Shown here: positions 8,348 through 17,108 of the stretch, piece by piece
Numbering within the stretch: the first letter of the stretch is position 1
How the letters are laid out: every line of letters starts with the position of its first letter
From: Polaribacter reichenbachii
GTDB lineage: Bacteria; Bacteroidota; Bacteroidia; Flavobacteriales; Flavobacteriaceae
Direction of reading: 5' to 3'
DNA: 64,000 nucleotides
Assembly: GCF_001975665.1 (NCBI RefSeq)
Contig: NZ_CP019419.1
Coordinates: 2,773,501-2,837,500 of the forward strand
Notes under the pieces: generated by a model
What the model saw: the letters and a program-made list of their open reading frames with translations, nothing else
The model's database searches: none
Told to the model about the DNA's origin: nothing
Translations under genes and position numbers: made by a program

Positions 8348-9931
8348 TTATTTTTTAGCATTTAAAATTGATAGACTATAGGTTAGGCCAATATTTAAAT
8401 TTGTTGAGTTTACATTGCCGTATGCAGATATATATTGCCCACCAGAAATTTGAAAAGATAAATCACTATTTAAGTGATAATTAATACCTGCTGTTGGTCT
8501 TATTAAAATTCCTTCTCCTGTATCTACACCTGCACCACCAGCAACTCCTGCAGAAGTTTCAGCAAATAAAGAAAACTTATTGTTTATAAATTTATTACTT
8601 CTAATTCCTATTCCGAATATTCCGTGAGCGTAACCACCAGATTCACCTTCATATGCAAATGAAGCTTCTCCTGAAAGATAAAAAATATGGTTTATGTCAT
8701 ATAGAACTTTTATAGCGATTAACTGAAGATCCAGAGGGTTTCTATCTGTTTTTGCAACTTTAAAATAAGTTTGATTTTGAACCCCTATATGAATACCTTT
8801 TGTTTTTATTATTGATACTTTTTTATTGGTGAAAGGTTCAGTAGTACCTCCGTTTAAACCATAATATTTTAAACTAAAACCAGCAGTATAAGCTTCAAAA
8901 ATTCCACCAATAGCTCTATGATATCCACCGTGAGCACTCACTCCAAAATTCTTTGTTAGTTTTACATCAAAACCTGCATTTGGGTAAACTGTTAATCCAT
9001 TTTCTGGGTAAATTCTACCACCTGCAGCTCCAACTCCCAATTTGGCAAAAAAGTTAACATATTTTGTTTCAATTAAGTTTTTACCAATTCCGAAAAAGAC
9101 ATCCATAAAACCAGCTTCTAAACCACTATACATAGCATCTACGTGTGCATAAATAAAAGTATTTTGTGTTAAATATCTTTGGTATTCAAAACCTAAAAGA
9201 CTTAAAGTTTGAGTTAAAGGTGTTGCATCGTTAAAAACTGTAATTCCATCATTTCTAGAAGAACCAATAGGGAAAAAATAATCAAAGGTTACTTGTTGTA
9301 CGTTTTTTACAGCCGGTTTTTTCCAGAATTTATCTTTATTTTCATTATTTACTATAAAAGATTTTTGAGCATTTGCATAAGAACTAGTTCTTAAAGTAGT
9401 TGGTATTTCTACAAAAAATGAAATATTATTTCCACCTTGTATCCCTGTAAAGAAATCTACTTTACCATATTGAAGTCCGAAAGAAAAATCTTTAGTATCA
9501 TATTTTAAACCGGCATTTGTGTATAATAACCCACCGCCATTTACTAAACTTCTAAAACCACCTCCACCACCAAAGTGGACATTAGCATCAAAAGATAAGT
9601 TTTTATAAATTGGAAAATTAACACCTAAGTTTACACCTAATGTAAATAAACCACCTTGATCTCCATAAGCTGCTCCGTGAAAACCAGCACCAGTATATAA
9701 CCAATCGTTTAAAGGGATGTTATAATTTAATCCCCAAAAACCCATATTAGGATCTAAAGTATAGGTACTTCCATCACCATAAGTGTAAGTTCTATCTGGT
9801 TGATCAATTAAAATGTAATTTAAACGAATTGAATTATGAAGTTCTTTACCTTTTAAATCATTCAAATTATATTCTTGAGCGATGTTATTTAAACTAGAAA
9901 GAAAAATACATACAAAAATGAATTTCTTCAT
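8348..9931 (-). CDS. Outer-membrane beta-barrel-like protein made of three homologous units
   Basis: 527 aa from the ATG at 9931, chosen because it begins a good signal peptide (MKKFIFVCIFLSSLNNIAQ) and falls just after the prfC stop; a longer GTG form would overlap prfC. No named family is recognised. The mature protein is Gly/Tyr/Phe-rich with alternating beta pattern and consists of three repeats of ~145 residues (~33-178, ~211-357, ~379-520). Each has a glycine cluster (121-125, 301-305, 462-468) followed ~15 residues later by NAGLKY, NAGFDV or TAGINY. An outer-membrane or surface location is inferred. It has no type IX C-terminal sorting domain. It follows prfC by 4 nt but is unlikely to be functionally linked. 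Confidence 0.75.
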   Translation of the reverse strand: MKKFIFVCIFLSSLNNIAQEYNLNDLKGKELHNSIRLNYILIDQPDRTYTYGDGSTYTLDPNMGFWGLNYNIPLNDWLYTGAGFHGAAYGDQGGLFTLGVNLGVNFPIYKNLSFDANVHFGGGGGFRSLVNGGGLLYTNAGLKYDTKDFSFGLQYGKVDFFTGIQGGNNISFFVEIPTTLRTSSYANAQKSFIVNNENKDKFWKKPAVKNVQQVTFDYFFPIGSSRNDGITVFNDATPLTQTLSLLGFEYQRYLTQNTFIYAHVDAMYSGLEAGFMDVFFGIGKNLIETKYVNFFAKLGVGAAGGRIYPENGLTVYPNAGFDVKLTKNFGVSAHGGYHRAIGGIFEAYTAGFSLKYYGLNGGTTEPFTNKKVSIIKTKGIHIGVQNQTYFKVAKTDRNPLDLQLIAIKVLYDINHIFYLSGEASFAYEGESGGYAHGIFGIGIRSNKFINNKFSLFAETSAGVAGGAGVDTGEGILIRPTAGINYHLNSDLSFQISGGQYISAYGNVNSTNLNIGLTYSLSILNAKK

Positions 9932-9935
9932 ATTA

Positions 9936-11528
9936 TTAATTTTTAAATTCACTTGTAAAATGTAATTTAACTGATGGATATTTACTTTGTGTCATTTGAA
10001 TGGTAAAAGCAGAATCTGCTAAAAATACTAATTGACCTTGTTTATCTTTTGCTAAATAACGTTGTTTTACTCTTTTAAACTCCTTGAACTCTTCACTTTT
10101 TATGTCTTCTGGTTCTACCCAACAAGCTTTGTGAACACTTAAATTTTCGTAAGTACATTTTGCACCATATTCGTGTTCTAATCTATATTGAATAACCTCG
10201 AATTGTAAAGCACCTACTGTACCAATTACCCTTCTTCCATTCATTTCTAAGATAAATAATTGCGCAACACCTTCATCCATCAATTGATCTAAACCTTTGT
10301 ATAATTGTTTAGATTTCATTGGGTCTGCATTATTTACATATCTAAAGTGTTCTGGAGAAAAACTTGGAATTCCTCTAAAATTTAAATCTTCACCTTCAGT
10401 TAAAGTGTCACCGATTTTGAAATTTCCAGTATCATGAATACCAACAATATCACCAGGAAAAGATTCATCTACAATTTCTTTTTTCTCTGCAAAAAATGCA
10501 TTCGGACTAGAGAATTTTACTTTTTTACCATTTCTAACGTGTAAATAAGGCGAGTTTCTTTTAAAAGTACCAGAAACCACTTTTATAAAAGCCAATCTAT
10601 CTCTGTGCTTAGGATCCATATTTGCGTGGATTTTAAACACAAAACCAGTCATTTTTTTCTCTTTAGAATCTACTAAACGTTCTTCTGCTTTTTTTGGTTG
10701 TGGAGAAGGTGCAATTTCTATAAATGCATCTAATAATTCTTTTACACCAAAATTATTTAAAGCCGAACCAAAAAATACAGGTTGTAATTCACCTTTTAAA
10801 TATTCATCTTGATTAAAAGGTGGGTAAACTTCATCAATCAATTCGATTTCTTCTCGTAAAGTTTCTGCAGCAGTTTCTCCAACAGCTTTGTCTAATTCAG
10901 GGTTCGATAAATCATCAAACTCAACACCTTCTGAAATAGTTTGTTTTTTATCGCCAGAAAAAAGATTTAATTTCTTTTCCCAAATGTTATAAATCCCTTT
11001 AAAATCGTAACCCATTCCAATAGGGAAACTCATTGGTGTTACTCGTAAACCTAATTTTTGCTCAACTTCATCTAACAAATCGAAAGCATCTTTACCTTCT
11101 CTATCCAATTTATTGATAAAAACCAGCATTGGTATGCTACGCATTCTACAAACTTCAACTAATTTTTCTGTTTGTGGCTCAACACCTTTTGCCACATCAA
11201 TAACCACAATAACACTATCTACAGCAGTTAAAGTTCTAAATGTATCTTCAGCAAAATCTTTGTGACCAGGAGTATCTAAAATATTGATTTTCTTATTTTG
11301 ATAAATAAATGCCAAAACAGAAGTAGCCACAGAGATACCTCTTTGTCGCTCAATTTCCATAAAATCGGAAGTTGCTCCTTTTTTTATTTTATTATTTTTT
11401 ACTGCACCAGCTTCTTGTATGGCACCACCAAATAATAATAATTTTTCTGTTAATGTAGTTTTACCAGCATCTGGATGCGAAATGATACCAAATGTTCTTC
11501 TACGTGCTATTTCTTCTAAAAAACTCAT
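9936..11528 (-). CDS. prfC: Peptide chain release factor 3
   Basis: 530 aa, the full length of RF3. This GTPase recycles RF1/RF2 from the ribosome after peptide release. The G domain shows SHPDAGKTT (G1), RQRGISV (switch I region), DTPGHKDF (G3) and NKLD (G4). RF3-specific sequence follows, including VFFGSALNNFGV and FVFKIHANMDPKHRDR. It begins with ATG, 17 nt below a TATCTTTG -7 element. The downstream barrel gene starts within 5 nt of its stop, so the two may share a transcript. Confidence 0.97.
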   Translation of the reverse strand: MSFLEEIARRRTFGIISHPDAGKTTLTEKLLLFGGAIQEAGAVKNNKIKKGATSDFMEIERQRGISVATSVLAFIYQNKKINILDTPGHKDFAEDTFRTLTAVDSVIVVIDVAKGVEPQTEKLVEVCRMRSIPMLVFINKLDREGKDAFDLLDEVEQKLGLRVTPMSFPIGMGYDFKGIYNIWEKKLNLFSGDKKQTISEGVEFDDLSNPELDKAVGETAAETLREEIELIDEVYPPFNQDEYLKGELQPVFFGSALNNFGVKELLDAFIEIAPSPQPKKAEERLVDSKEKKMTGFVFKIHANMDPKHRDRLAFIKVVSGTFKRNSPYLHVRNGKKVKFSSPNAFFAEKKEIVDESFPGDIVGIHDTGNFKIGDTLTEGEDLNFRGIPSFSPEHFRYVNNADPMKSKQLYKGLDQLMDEGVAQLFILEMNGRRVIGTVGALQFEVIQYRLEHEYGAKCTYENLSVHKACWVEPEDIKSEEFKEFKRVKQRYLAKDKQGQLVFLADSAFTIQMTQSKYPSVKLHFTSEFKN

Positions 11529-11545
11529 CTACAAAATTTGAGGTG

Positions 11546-11553
11546 CAAAGATA
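11546..11553 (-). promoter_or_regulatory. -7 element of the prfC promoter
   Basis: TATCTTTG on the minus strand matches the Bacteroidota TAnnTTTG -7 consensus and lies 17 nt before the prfC ATG. No clear -33 TTG is visible. Confidence 0.6.
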
Positions 11554-11652
11554 GGTTTTATGTTGAAAATAGACACTAAATTATCGAATTTAGACTTGTG
11601 TTTACTTTAAAAACATACCTTTAATTATATCAAAATAAGAATTCGCATTTTA

Positions 11653-12345
11653 TTATTCTAAAATTTCGATGGTCATTTGAATGTCGTTTATAGGCCATTC
11701 ATCAACACCAACTTTTACTTTAGATATTTTATCCATAGTATCAAAGCCAGAAATAACTTCACCAAAAACAGTATGTTCGTTATCTAAATGATGAGCGCCA
11801 CTTCTTTTATGAACCATATAAAACTCAAAAGGACTTGATAATTTATTCGGATTATTTTCCCATTGTCTGGCTGCCGCTAAAGCTCCATATTTATGTTTTC
11901 TATGGTTTCTGAATTCGGGTTTCATTAAGTAATTTCCGTATTTTCTACGTTGTTTTTGCGTGTACATATTATCAGAATTGCCACCTTGAATTACAAAGTT
12001 TTTTGCCACACGATAAATAACAGTTGTATTAAAATATTTAATTTTTGTTAAGAAAATAAAATTAGCTCTGTGTACAGGTACATCTTCATAAAGTCTGAGT
12101 TTTATATTGCCAAATTTTGTTTTGATGATAACTTTTGTCTCAGGATTTTGTTTGCCATATTCTAATAAAAAAGCTTCTGTATTGGTGCTATTTAAACTAT
12201 CCCAAGGTTTAATTATTTTTTCTTCTTCTTTTTGTTTAATTGTTTTATTTAGTATCGTTTTTTCTTTTTTTGATTCCTTTTTTGCATCACATTGATAAAA
12301 TGAAATAAGTAGCGTTAGAATGAATAATCGATATAAAAGCTTCAC
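11653..12345 (-). CDS. Exported cyclophilin-type peptidyl-prolyl isomerase, lipoprotein
   Basis: 230 aa. The start codon is GTG at 12345, fixed by the signal sequence that follows directly (LLYRLFILTLLISFYQC, with a lipobox ending in Cys19). A charged linker (~20-70) leads into a cyclophilin domain (~73-230) with VIYRVAKNFVIQGG, GALAAARQ, SSPFEFYMVHKR and LDNEHTVFGEV. The usual FHRVI is YRVAK, which keeps the catalytic Arg. It probably acts as a folding helper anchored in the periplasm or outer membrane. It is divergent from idi and transcribed alone. Confidence 0.9.
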   Translation of the reverse strand: MKLLYRLFILTLLISFYQCDAKKESKKEKTILNKTIKQKEEEKIIKPWDSLNSTNTEAFLLEYGKQNPETKVIIKTKFGNIKLRLYEDVPVHRANFIFLTKIKYFNTTVIYRVAKNFVIQGGNSDNMYTQKQRRKYGNYLMKPEFRNHRKHKYGALAAARQWENNPNKLSSPFEFYMVHKRSGAHHLDNEHTVFGEVISGFDTMDKISKVKVGVDEWPINDIQMTIEILE

Positions 12346-12451
12346 TTTAAAATAAGTTTAATAATTACCAAATATAAATCATCAAAATAAAAGAATAGAA
12401 AAATCTAATGGTTTTATTAAAATTTTAGGTTCTTAAACCTTTTTGATATAT

Positions 12452-12459
12452 TATCTTTG
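12452..12459 (+). promoter_or_regulatory. -7 element of the idi promoter, 5 nt before the ATG
   Basis: TATCTTTG matches TAnnTTTG and is followed by TAAAT and then the idi ATG. Transcription would begin at or next to the start codon, giving a leaderless mRNA. No good -33 TTG is seen. Confidence 0.55.
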
Positions 12460-12464
12460 TAAAT

Positions 12465-12983
12465 ATGGAAGAATTGGTAGTTTTAGTTGATGAAAATGAC
12501 AAACAATTAGGTTTAATGCCTAAAATGGAAGCACATGAAAAAGCAGTTTTACATAGAGCTTTTTCTGTATTTATTTTTAATGATAAAGGTGAGTTAATGT
12601 TACAACAAAGAGCAGCTCATAAATATCATTCGCCATTATTATGGACAAATACATGTTGCTCTCATCAAAGAGATGGAGAAAGTAATGTAGAGGCTGGTAG
12701 AAGAAGGTTGCAAGAAGAGATGGGTTTTACAGCAGATTTAAAAGAGATTTTTTCGTTTGTTTATAAAGCACCTTTTGATAACGGTTTAACAGAGCATGAA
12801 TTAGACCATGTAATGATTGGTAGTTTTAATGATATGCCAAATATTAATAAAGAAGAAGTTGCTGATTATAAATGGATGCAATTAGAAGATGTACAGACTG
12901 ATATTGACAACAATCCTGCTATTTACACAGAATGGTTTAAAATAATTTTTAAAGAATCTTATCAAAAATTAACAAATGCCTAG
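12465..12983 (+). CDS. idi: Isopentenyl-diphosphate delta-isomerase, type I
   Basis: 172 aa, Nudix-fold enzyme interconverting IPP and DMAPP for isoprenoid synthesis in the cytoplasm. Visible signatures are HRAFSVFIF, LQQRAAHKYHSPLLWTNTCC (active-site Cys and zinc-site His), a Nudix-like box EAGRRRLQEEMGF and EHELDHV with the catalytic Glu. The length is normal for bacterial type I Idi. Its last 8 bases overlap the next gene, so the two are co-transcribed. Confidence 0.96.
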   Translation: MEELVVLVDENDKQLGLMPKMEAHEKAVLHRAFSVFIFNDKGELMLQQRAAHKYHSPLLWTNTCCSHQRDGESNVEAGRRRLQEEMGFTADLKEIFSFVYKAPFDNGLTEHELDHVMIGSFNDMPNINKEEVADYKWMQLEDVQTDIDNNPAIYTEWFKIIFKESYQKLTNA

Positions 12984-13389
12984 AGTTACAGTTCATAGAA
13001 AAGCACATTTTAATGCAGCTCATAGATTGTATTGTAAAGATTGGTCCAGTGAGAAAAATTTTGAGGTTTTTAGTAAATGTAGTAACCCTAATTTTCACGG
13101 TCATAATTACGAGCTTATTGTTTCTTTAACAGGAGAAGTAAATCCAATAACTGGTTATGTTTACGATTTAGGTGTATTGAAAAATATCATAAAAGAAGAA
13201 ATAGAAGAAGCTTTTGATCATAAAAATTTAAATATAGAGGTGCCTGAGTTTAAAAACTTAAATCCGACAGCAGAGAATATTTGTGTTGTTATTTATGATA
13301 AATTAAGAACACACATTCCCAATCATTTAGATTTAAAAATTACACTATACGAAACGCCAAGAAATTTTGTAAGTTACTCTGGCGATTAA
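12976..13389 (+). CDS. 6-pyruvoyl-tetrahydropterin synthase / QueD family protein
   Basis: 137 aa. T-fold enzyme family acting on dihydroneopterin triphosphate. Zinc ligands are seen in HFNAAHRL and NFHGHNYEL, the candidate catalytic Cys in SKCSNPNFHGHN, the Asp-His pair in EAFDHKNLN, and the pterin-binding Glu in PTAENICV. The Cys spacing (CxNPxxHGHNY) resembles eukaryotic-type PTPS more than canonical QueD; the choice between tetrahydropterin and queuosine pathways is open. The start overlaps idi by 8 nt. It ends 7 nt before the convergent gene, with no terminator hairpin. Confidence 0.9.
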   Translation: MPRVTVHRKAHFNAAHRLYCKDWSSEKNFEVFSKCSNPNFHGHNYELIVSLTGEVNPITGYVYDLGVLKNIIKEEIEEAFDHKNLNIEVPEFKNLNPTAENICVVIYDKLRTHIPNHLDLKITLYETPRNFVSYSGD

Positions 13390-13396
13390 TAAATTT

Positions 13397-14362
13397 CTAA
13401 TTCGCTGCTAAAATATTTTCGTTCTTTTTAAACTTCTCAAAACCACCATTTATACTGTTATAATACTTTATAGATTTAGCTAGTTTATTATAATTGTAAT
13501 AGGTAAAGTTTGTGAAATTAATTTTTCTTAATAAATCTTTATTGGTTTTCTGCATACTATCAATAAAAATTCTTTCACCTTTTTTAATCGAATTAAACTT
13601 TAACCAACCACCCATAAACATAGTTTCTGAAGAATAAATAATTGATATTTTAGGCATATTTTTTATATCACTTAGATATTCTAACCTTTTGTTTGCAGAA
13701 TTAAAGCCGTTTCTTGGGTCTGTAACGTAAACGTGTACCAATAATCTGTCTACATATCTAGAAATTTTTTCAATTTCGTGTTTGTAGTATTTACCAACAT
13801 AAGCTTCTACAGTTACTTTATGGCTATTTTCTTTAGCCAGGGCTTTCATTGTTTTTAACGAGTTTACAAAAAAGTTAAAAGTGGTTTTTCTATTACAAGC
13901 TTCACCATTTTTTTTCAGATAGTTTTCGCAATAATAGCCTCCATTTTTATTTGCATCTTTTTTCCAATACTCATATTCTAAATTATAAGTATCAAACCTT
14001 TCAATAGGGTTTATTCTAGACATATTGTAGGCGTGAATTGCATTAATAAAAAACTCTGCACTTTCTCCAGAACCACCTACACCTTTTAAACCATAGTTTA
14101 TTTTTGCTTTAAAAATAAATCGAGCTAAAATGCTGTTTTTTCTTTCATCTGCAAGCGGATAAACTTTGTTGATTTTGTGTAAATCGTAAAGAATAATTTT
14201 GTCGAAACCATTTTGAACAGTGAACTCTAATAAGTCGTTTTCTTTTTGTTCATTGCCAAGAATATCGTAAAACTGATCTACATACAAGATTCTGTGAGAT
14301 CCATAAGTTTTAAATATAACAAATAGCGTAATTATTAGAAATTTAGGGAATTTCCATTTCAT
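13397..14362 (-). CDS. Exported protein of unknown function, paralogue of the next gene (TIM-barrel-like pattern)
   Basis: 321 aa from ATG 14362, which starts a signal peptide (MKWKFPKFLIITLFVIFKTYG) and aligns with the N-terminus of the paralogue at 14503-15417; a longer TTG form would add a non-signal leader. I do not recognise a named family. The mature start is HRILYVDQFYDILG. The sequence then alternates short hydrophobic strands and helices (KIILYDL, GLKGVGGSGE, YNLEYEYW, VTVEAYVG, VDRLLVHVYV, KISIIYSSE), as expected of a (beta/alpha)8 barrel. Conserved acidic residues at strand ends (NLEYEYW, VEAYVG) would suit a glycosidase-like active site. This is inference only. Confidence 0.7.
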   Translation of the reverse strand: MKWKFPKFLIITLFVIFKTYGSHRILYVDQFYDILGNEQKENDLLEFTVQNGFDKIILYDLHKINKVYPLADERKNSILARFIFKAKINYGLKGVGGSGESAEFFINAIHAYNMSRINPIERFDTYNLEYEYWKKDANKNGGYYCENYLKKNGEACNRKTTFNFFVNSLKTMKALAKENSHKVTVEAYVGKYYKHEIEKISRYVDRLLVHVYVTDPRNGFNSANKRLEYLSDIKNMPKISIIYSSETMFMGGWLKFNSIKKGERIFIDSMQKTNKDLLRKINFTNFTYYNYNKLAKSIKYYNSINGGFEKFKKNENILAAN

Positions 14363-14502
14363 ACTTAAAAGGGGATTTAAGGGATTTAATAGAGAACAAA
14401 CGTACAACTTTTTTTTAAATAAAAAGTTATTAACAATTTTATTCAATAAAAAGTTGCTTTAATTTGTGAAAATATAAAGTTTAAGGTCTTATTTTTAGAG
14501 AC

Positions 14503-15417
14503 TTAATTGCGAGTGTAAGAAAAGTAACTTACCGATTTTTCTAAAAAAGAATAGGTGTGGTAACTAAAACCATCTAAATTTATATTTTTAGAATAATTAG
14601 TATTATTAACATTCATTAAATTAAAAAAATCTTTTTCTCCACGCTCTAAACTATTCGATTTAAACCAATAACCCATATGATTCATACGTGTAGAATATAA
14701 AATTGATGTTTTAATTTTGCTATTAATTTTTGCGAGATGTGCTAAATTCTTTTTGGCAGAAGCAAACGAAACTTTAGGGTTTTTACCAGAAGTTTGTATA
14801 ATTAAACGATCGCAATATTTTACAATATTGCTCACTTCTTTTTGGGAATAGTAACCTATGTAAGCTTCTATTTTTATGTTGTGAATGTTGTCTTTAGAAA
14901 GCTGTTTTAATTCTTTTAAATTATCAATAAAAAAATTGAAAGAACCATTTCTATTACAAGGAATTGAGTTTTCATTCAGGTAGTTTATGCAATAATAACC
15001 ATTTTCTCCAGATGCATTTTGAGACCAATATTCATACTCAAGGTTGTAAATGTCAATTTTTTCTTCGGCTCTATTTCTAGAGTTATTGTAAGGGTTAATT
15101 CGGTTTGTAAAAAAGGAAGCACATTCACCAGAAGCTCCAATATTTTTTATACTGAATTCAGTTTTTGCTTTGGCAATAAATTCGGCTAAAACATTATTTT
15201 TTCTAGGATCAGAAAGCGACCATTTTTTATCAACTTTATTTAATTGATAAAGTATAAGTGTTTTAAAATTATTCTTTTTTGCGAATAATAATAGCCTTTC
15301 TTCTTTACCAGAGCTGCCTAAAATATTCACAAAATCATCTACATATAAAGTTCTATGATTACTAAATATACTTGTTGTAATCAAAACATAAAAAATGAAA
15401 GTAATAACTTTTTTCAA
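14503..15417 (-). CDS. Exported protein of unknown function, paralogue of the preceding gene
   Basis: 304 aa. The start is a TTG at 15417; no ATG lies in frame upstream or near, and the signal peptide (MKKVITFIFYVLITTSIFS) begins there. It aligns along its length with 13397-14362: HRTLYVDDFVNILG, GASGE, DIYNLEYEYWSQNA, GYYCINYLNEN, IKIEAYIGYY, DRLIIQT, MGYWFKSNSL and GEKDFFNLM. Two conserved cysteines (GYYCxNYL, CNR) fall just after the YEYW motif in both copies and could form a disulfide. The pair is separated by 140 nt. Function is unknown. Confidence 0.7.
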   Translation of the reverse strand: MKKVITFIFYVLITTSIFSNHRTLYVDDFVNILGSSGKEERLLLFAKKNNFKTLILYQLNKVDKKWSLSDPRKNNVLAEFIAKAKTEFSIKNIGASGECASFFTNRINPYNNSRNRAEEKIDIYNLEYEYWSQNASGENGYYCINYLNENSIPCNRNGSFNFFIDNLKELKQLSKDNIHNIKIEAYIGYYSQKEVSNIVKYCDRLIIQTSGKNPKVSFASAKKNLAHLAKINSKIKTSILYSTRMNHMGYWFKSNSLERGEKDFFNLMNVNNTNYSKNINLDGFSYHTYSFLEKSVSYFSYTRN

Positions 15418-15607
15418 ACTAAAATATATTTGTTTAATAGTATTGCAATATAATTAATAAACCAAATATATATTTAATTCTGGTTTGTACATTTTTAAAA
15501 TTGATTTTTAAATTCGGAAAAATTATGGACTATAATTGATGAAAACAATACAAAATCTATCAATATTATTTTTTTTGATAAAATTTTAAAAATGATTTTA
15601 AAGGTAA

Positions 15608-15641
15608 TTGTTTTTAAACAATTCTATTAATCTTAAATTTG
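15608..15641 (+). promoter_or_regulatory. kdsB promoter (-33 TTG and -7 TAAATTTG)
   Basis: TTG at 15608-15610 and TAAATTTG at 15634-15641 are 23 nt apart, within the range known for Bacteroidota promoters. The kdsB ATG follows 44 nt later. Confidence 0.55.
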
Positions 15642-15685
15642 TACTTACAAATACAAAGTTTCTTAAAACTTGTAAAGATAATTTT

Positions 15686-16423
15686 ATGAAGGTAATTGCA
15701 ATGATTCCTGCACGTTATAGTGCATCTCGTTTTCCAGGTAAATTAATGAAAGATTTAGCTGGTAAACCTGTAATTCTAAGAACATACGAAGCAGCTTTAA
15801 ATACCAATTTGTTTGATGAAGTTTATGTTGTAACAGATTCTGATGTAATTTTTAATACCATAAAAAATGCTAAAGGTAAAGCAATTATGAGTATTAAAGA
15901 ACACGAATGTGGTTCTGATAGAATTGCTGAAGCTGTTGAAAATTTAGCTGTTGATATTGTAATTAATGTACAAGGAGATGAGCCTTTTATAGATGCTATT
16001 TCGCTTACAAAATTAATTCAGGTTTTTAAAGATGATGCTAAAAAAGAAGTAGATTTAGCTTCTTTAAAAGTAGAAATTAAAGATAAAATTGATGTCGAAA
16101 ACCCGAATAATGTAAAAGTAATTACAGATGTAAATAATATGGCAATTTACTTTTCTAGAAGTGTAATTCCGTATCATAGAGATACTAATATTAATGTAAA
16201 ATATTACAAGCATAAAGGTGTTTATGCATTTAGAAAACAAGCTCTTATCGATTTTTATAACACGCCAATTACACCTTTAGAAGCAGCAGAAAAGATAGAG
16301 GCAATTCGTTATCAAGAAATTGGTAAAAAAATTAAAATGGTAGAAACTTCTGTAGAATCTATTGGTATAGATACACCAGAAGATTTAGAAAAAGCAATTA
16401 AAATTTTAGATAATAATGAATAA
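15686..16423 (+). CDS. kdsB: 3-deoxy-manno-octulosonate cytidylyltransferase
   Basis: 245 aa from ATG 15686, where the conserved family N-terminus [19 protein letters not shown] begins; the frame is open further upstream but that part overlaps the promoter. The enzyme activates Kdo with CTP for lipopolysaccharide core assembly. The nucleotide-binding PARYxSxRx[11 protein letters not shown] and [11 protein letters not shown] segments are all present. It is the first gene of a three-gene operon with 8-nt and 4-nt overlaps. Confidence 0.95.
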   Translation: MKVIAMIPARYSASRFPGKLMKDLAGKPVILRTYEAALNTNLFDEVYVVTDSDVIFNTIKNAKGKAIMSIKEHECGSDRIAEAVENLAVDIVINVQGDEPFIDAISLTKLIQVFKDDAKKEVDLASLKVEIKDKIDVENPNNVKVITDVNNMAIYFSRSVIPYHRDTNINVKYYKHKGVYAFRKQALIDFYNTPITPLEAAEKIEAIRYQEIGKKIKMVETSVESIGIDTPEDLEKAIKILDNNE

Positions 16424-17108
16424 AAATATAAAAGTAATTGCCTTTGATGCTGATGATACACTTTGGGTAAATGAAACTTATTTTAGGGATGCAGAACATC
16501 AATTTGCTAAACTATTATCTAAATACGAAACCGAGAATAAAATAGATCAAGAACTCTTTAAAAAAGAGATCGATAATTTACACCTTTATGGTTACGGAAT
16601 TAAAGGTTTTGTATTATCTATGGTAGAATCTGCCTTAGAACTTTCTAATTATCAAATAAATCCAAAAATTATAGCATCGATTTTAAATATTGGTAAAGAA
16701 ATGTTAGCGCAACCTATTGAGCTATTAGATGGAGTAGAAGAGGTGCTAAAAAGTTATTATGGAAAATATAAATTAATTGTAGCAACAAAAGGAGATTTAC
16801 TAGATCAAGAACGTAAGTTAGAGAAATCGAATCTGCTAAAATATTTTCATCATATTGAGGTAATGAGCGATAAAAAAGAAAATGATTATCAAAAATTAAT
16901 TAATCACTTAGATATTGATCCTTCTGAGTTATTAATGATAGGTAATTCTTTAAAATCTGATGTTTTGCCATTAATTAACATAGGCGCTACTGCAATTCAT
17001 ATTCCTTTTCATACAACTTGGGTTCACGAAGAAGTTAGCGATAATGAAAAATCTGATACCGACTACAAAACACTTTCTAGTATTAAAGAAATAAAAAATA
17101 TTTTATGA
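16416..17108 (+). CDS. HAD-superfamily hydrolase
   Basis: 230 aa cytoplasmic phosphatase-like protein. Motif I is DADDTLW (nucleophile Asp and +2 Asp), motif II is in IVATKGD, and motif IV is [11 protein letters not shown] helical C1 cap lies between motifs I and II (~20-95). It resembles YjjG-type HAD phosphatases. Overlap with kdsB by 8 nt suggests coupled translation, but it is not KdsC-like in length or motif I, so a role in Kdo phosphate release is only a possibility. The substrate is unknown. Confidence 0.88.
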   Translation: MNKNIKVIAFDADDTLWVNETYFRDAEHQFAKLLSKYETENKIDQELFKKEIDNLHLYGYGIKGFVLSMVESALELSNYQINPKIIASILNIGKEMLAQPIELLDGVEEVLKSYYGKYKLIVATKGDLLDQERKLEKSNLLKYFHHIEVMSDKKENDYQKLINHLDIDPSELLMIGNSLKSDVLPLINIGATAIHIPFHTTWVHEEVSDNEKSDTDYKTLSSIKEIKNIL

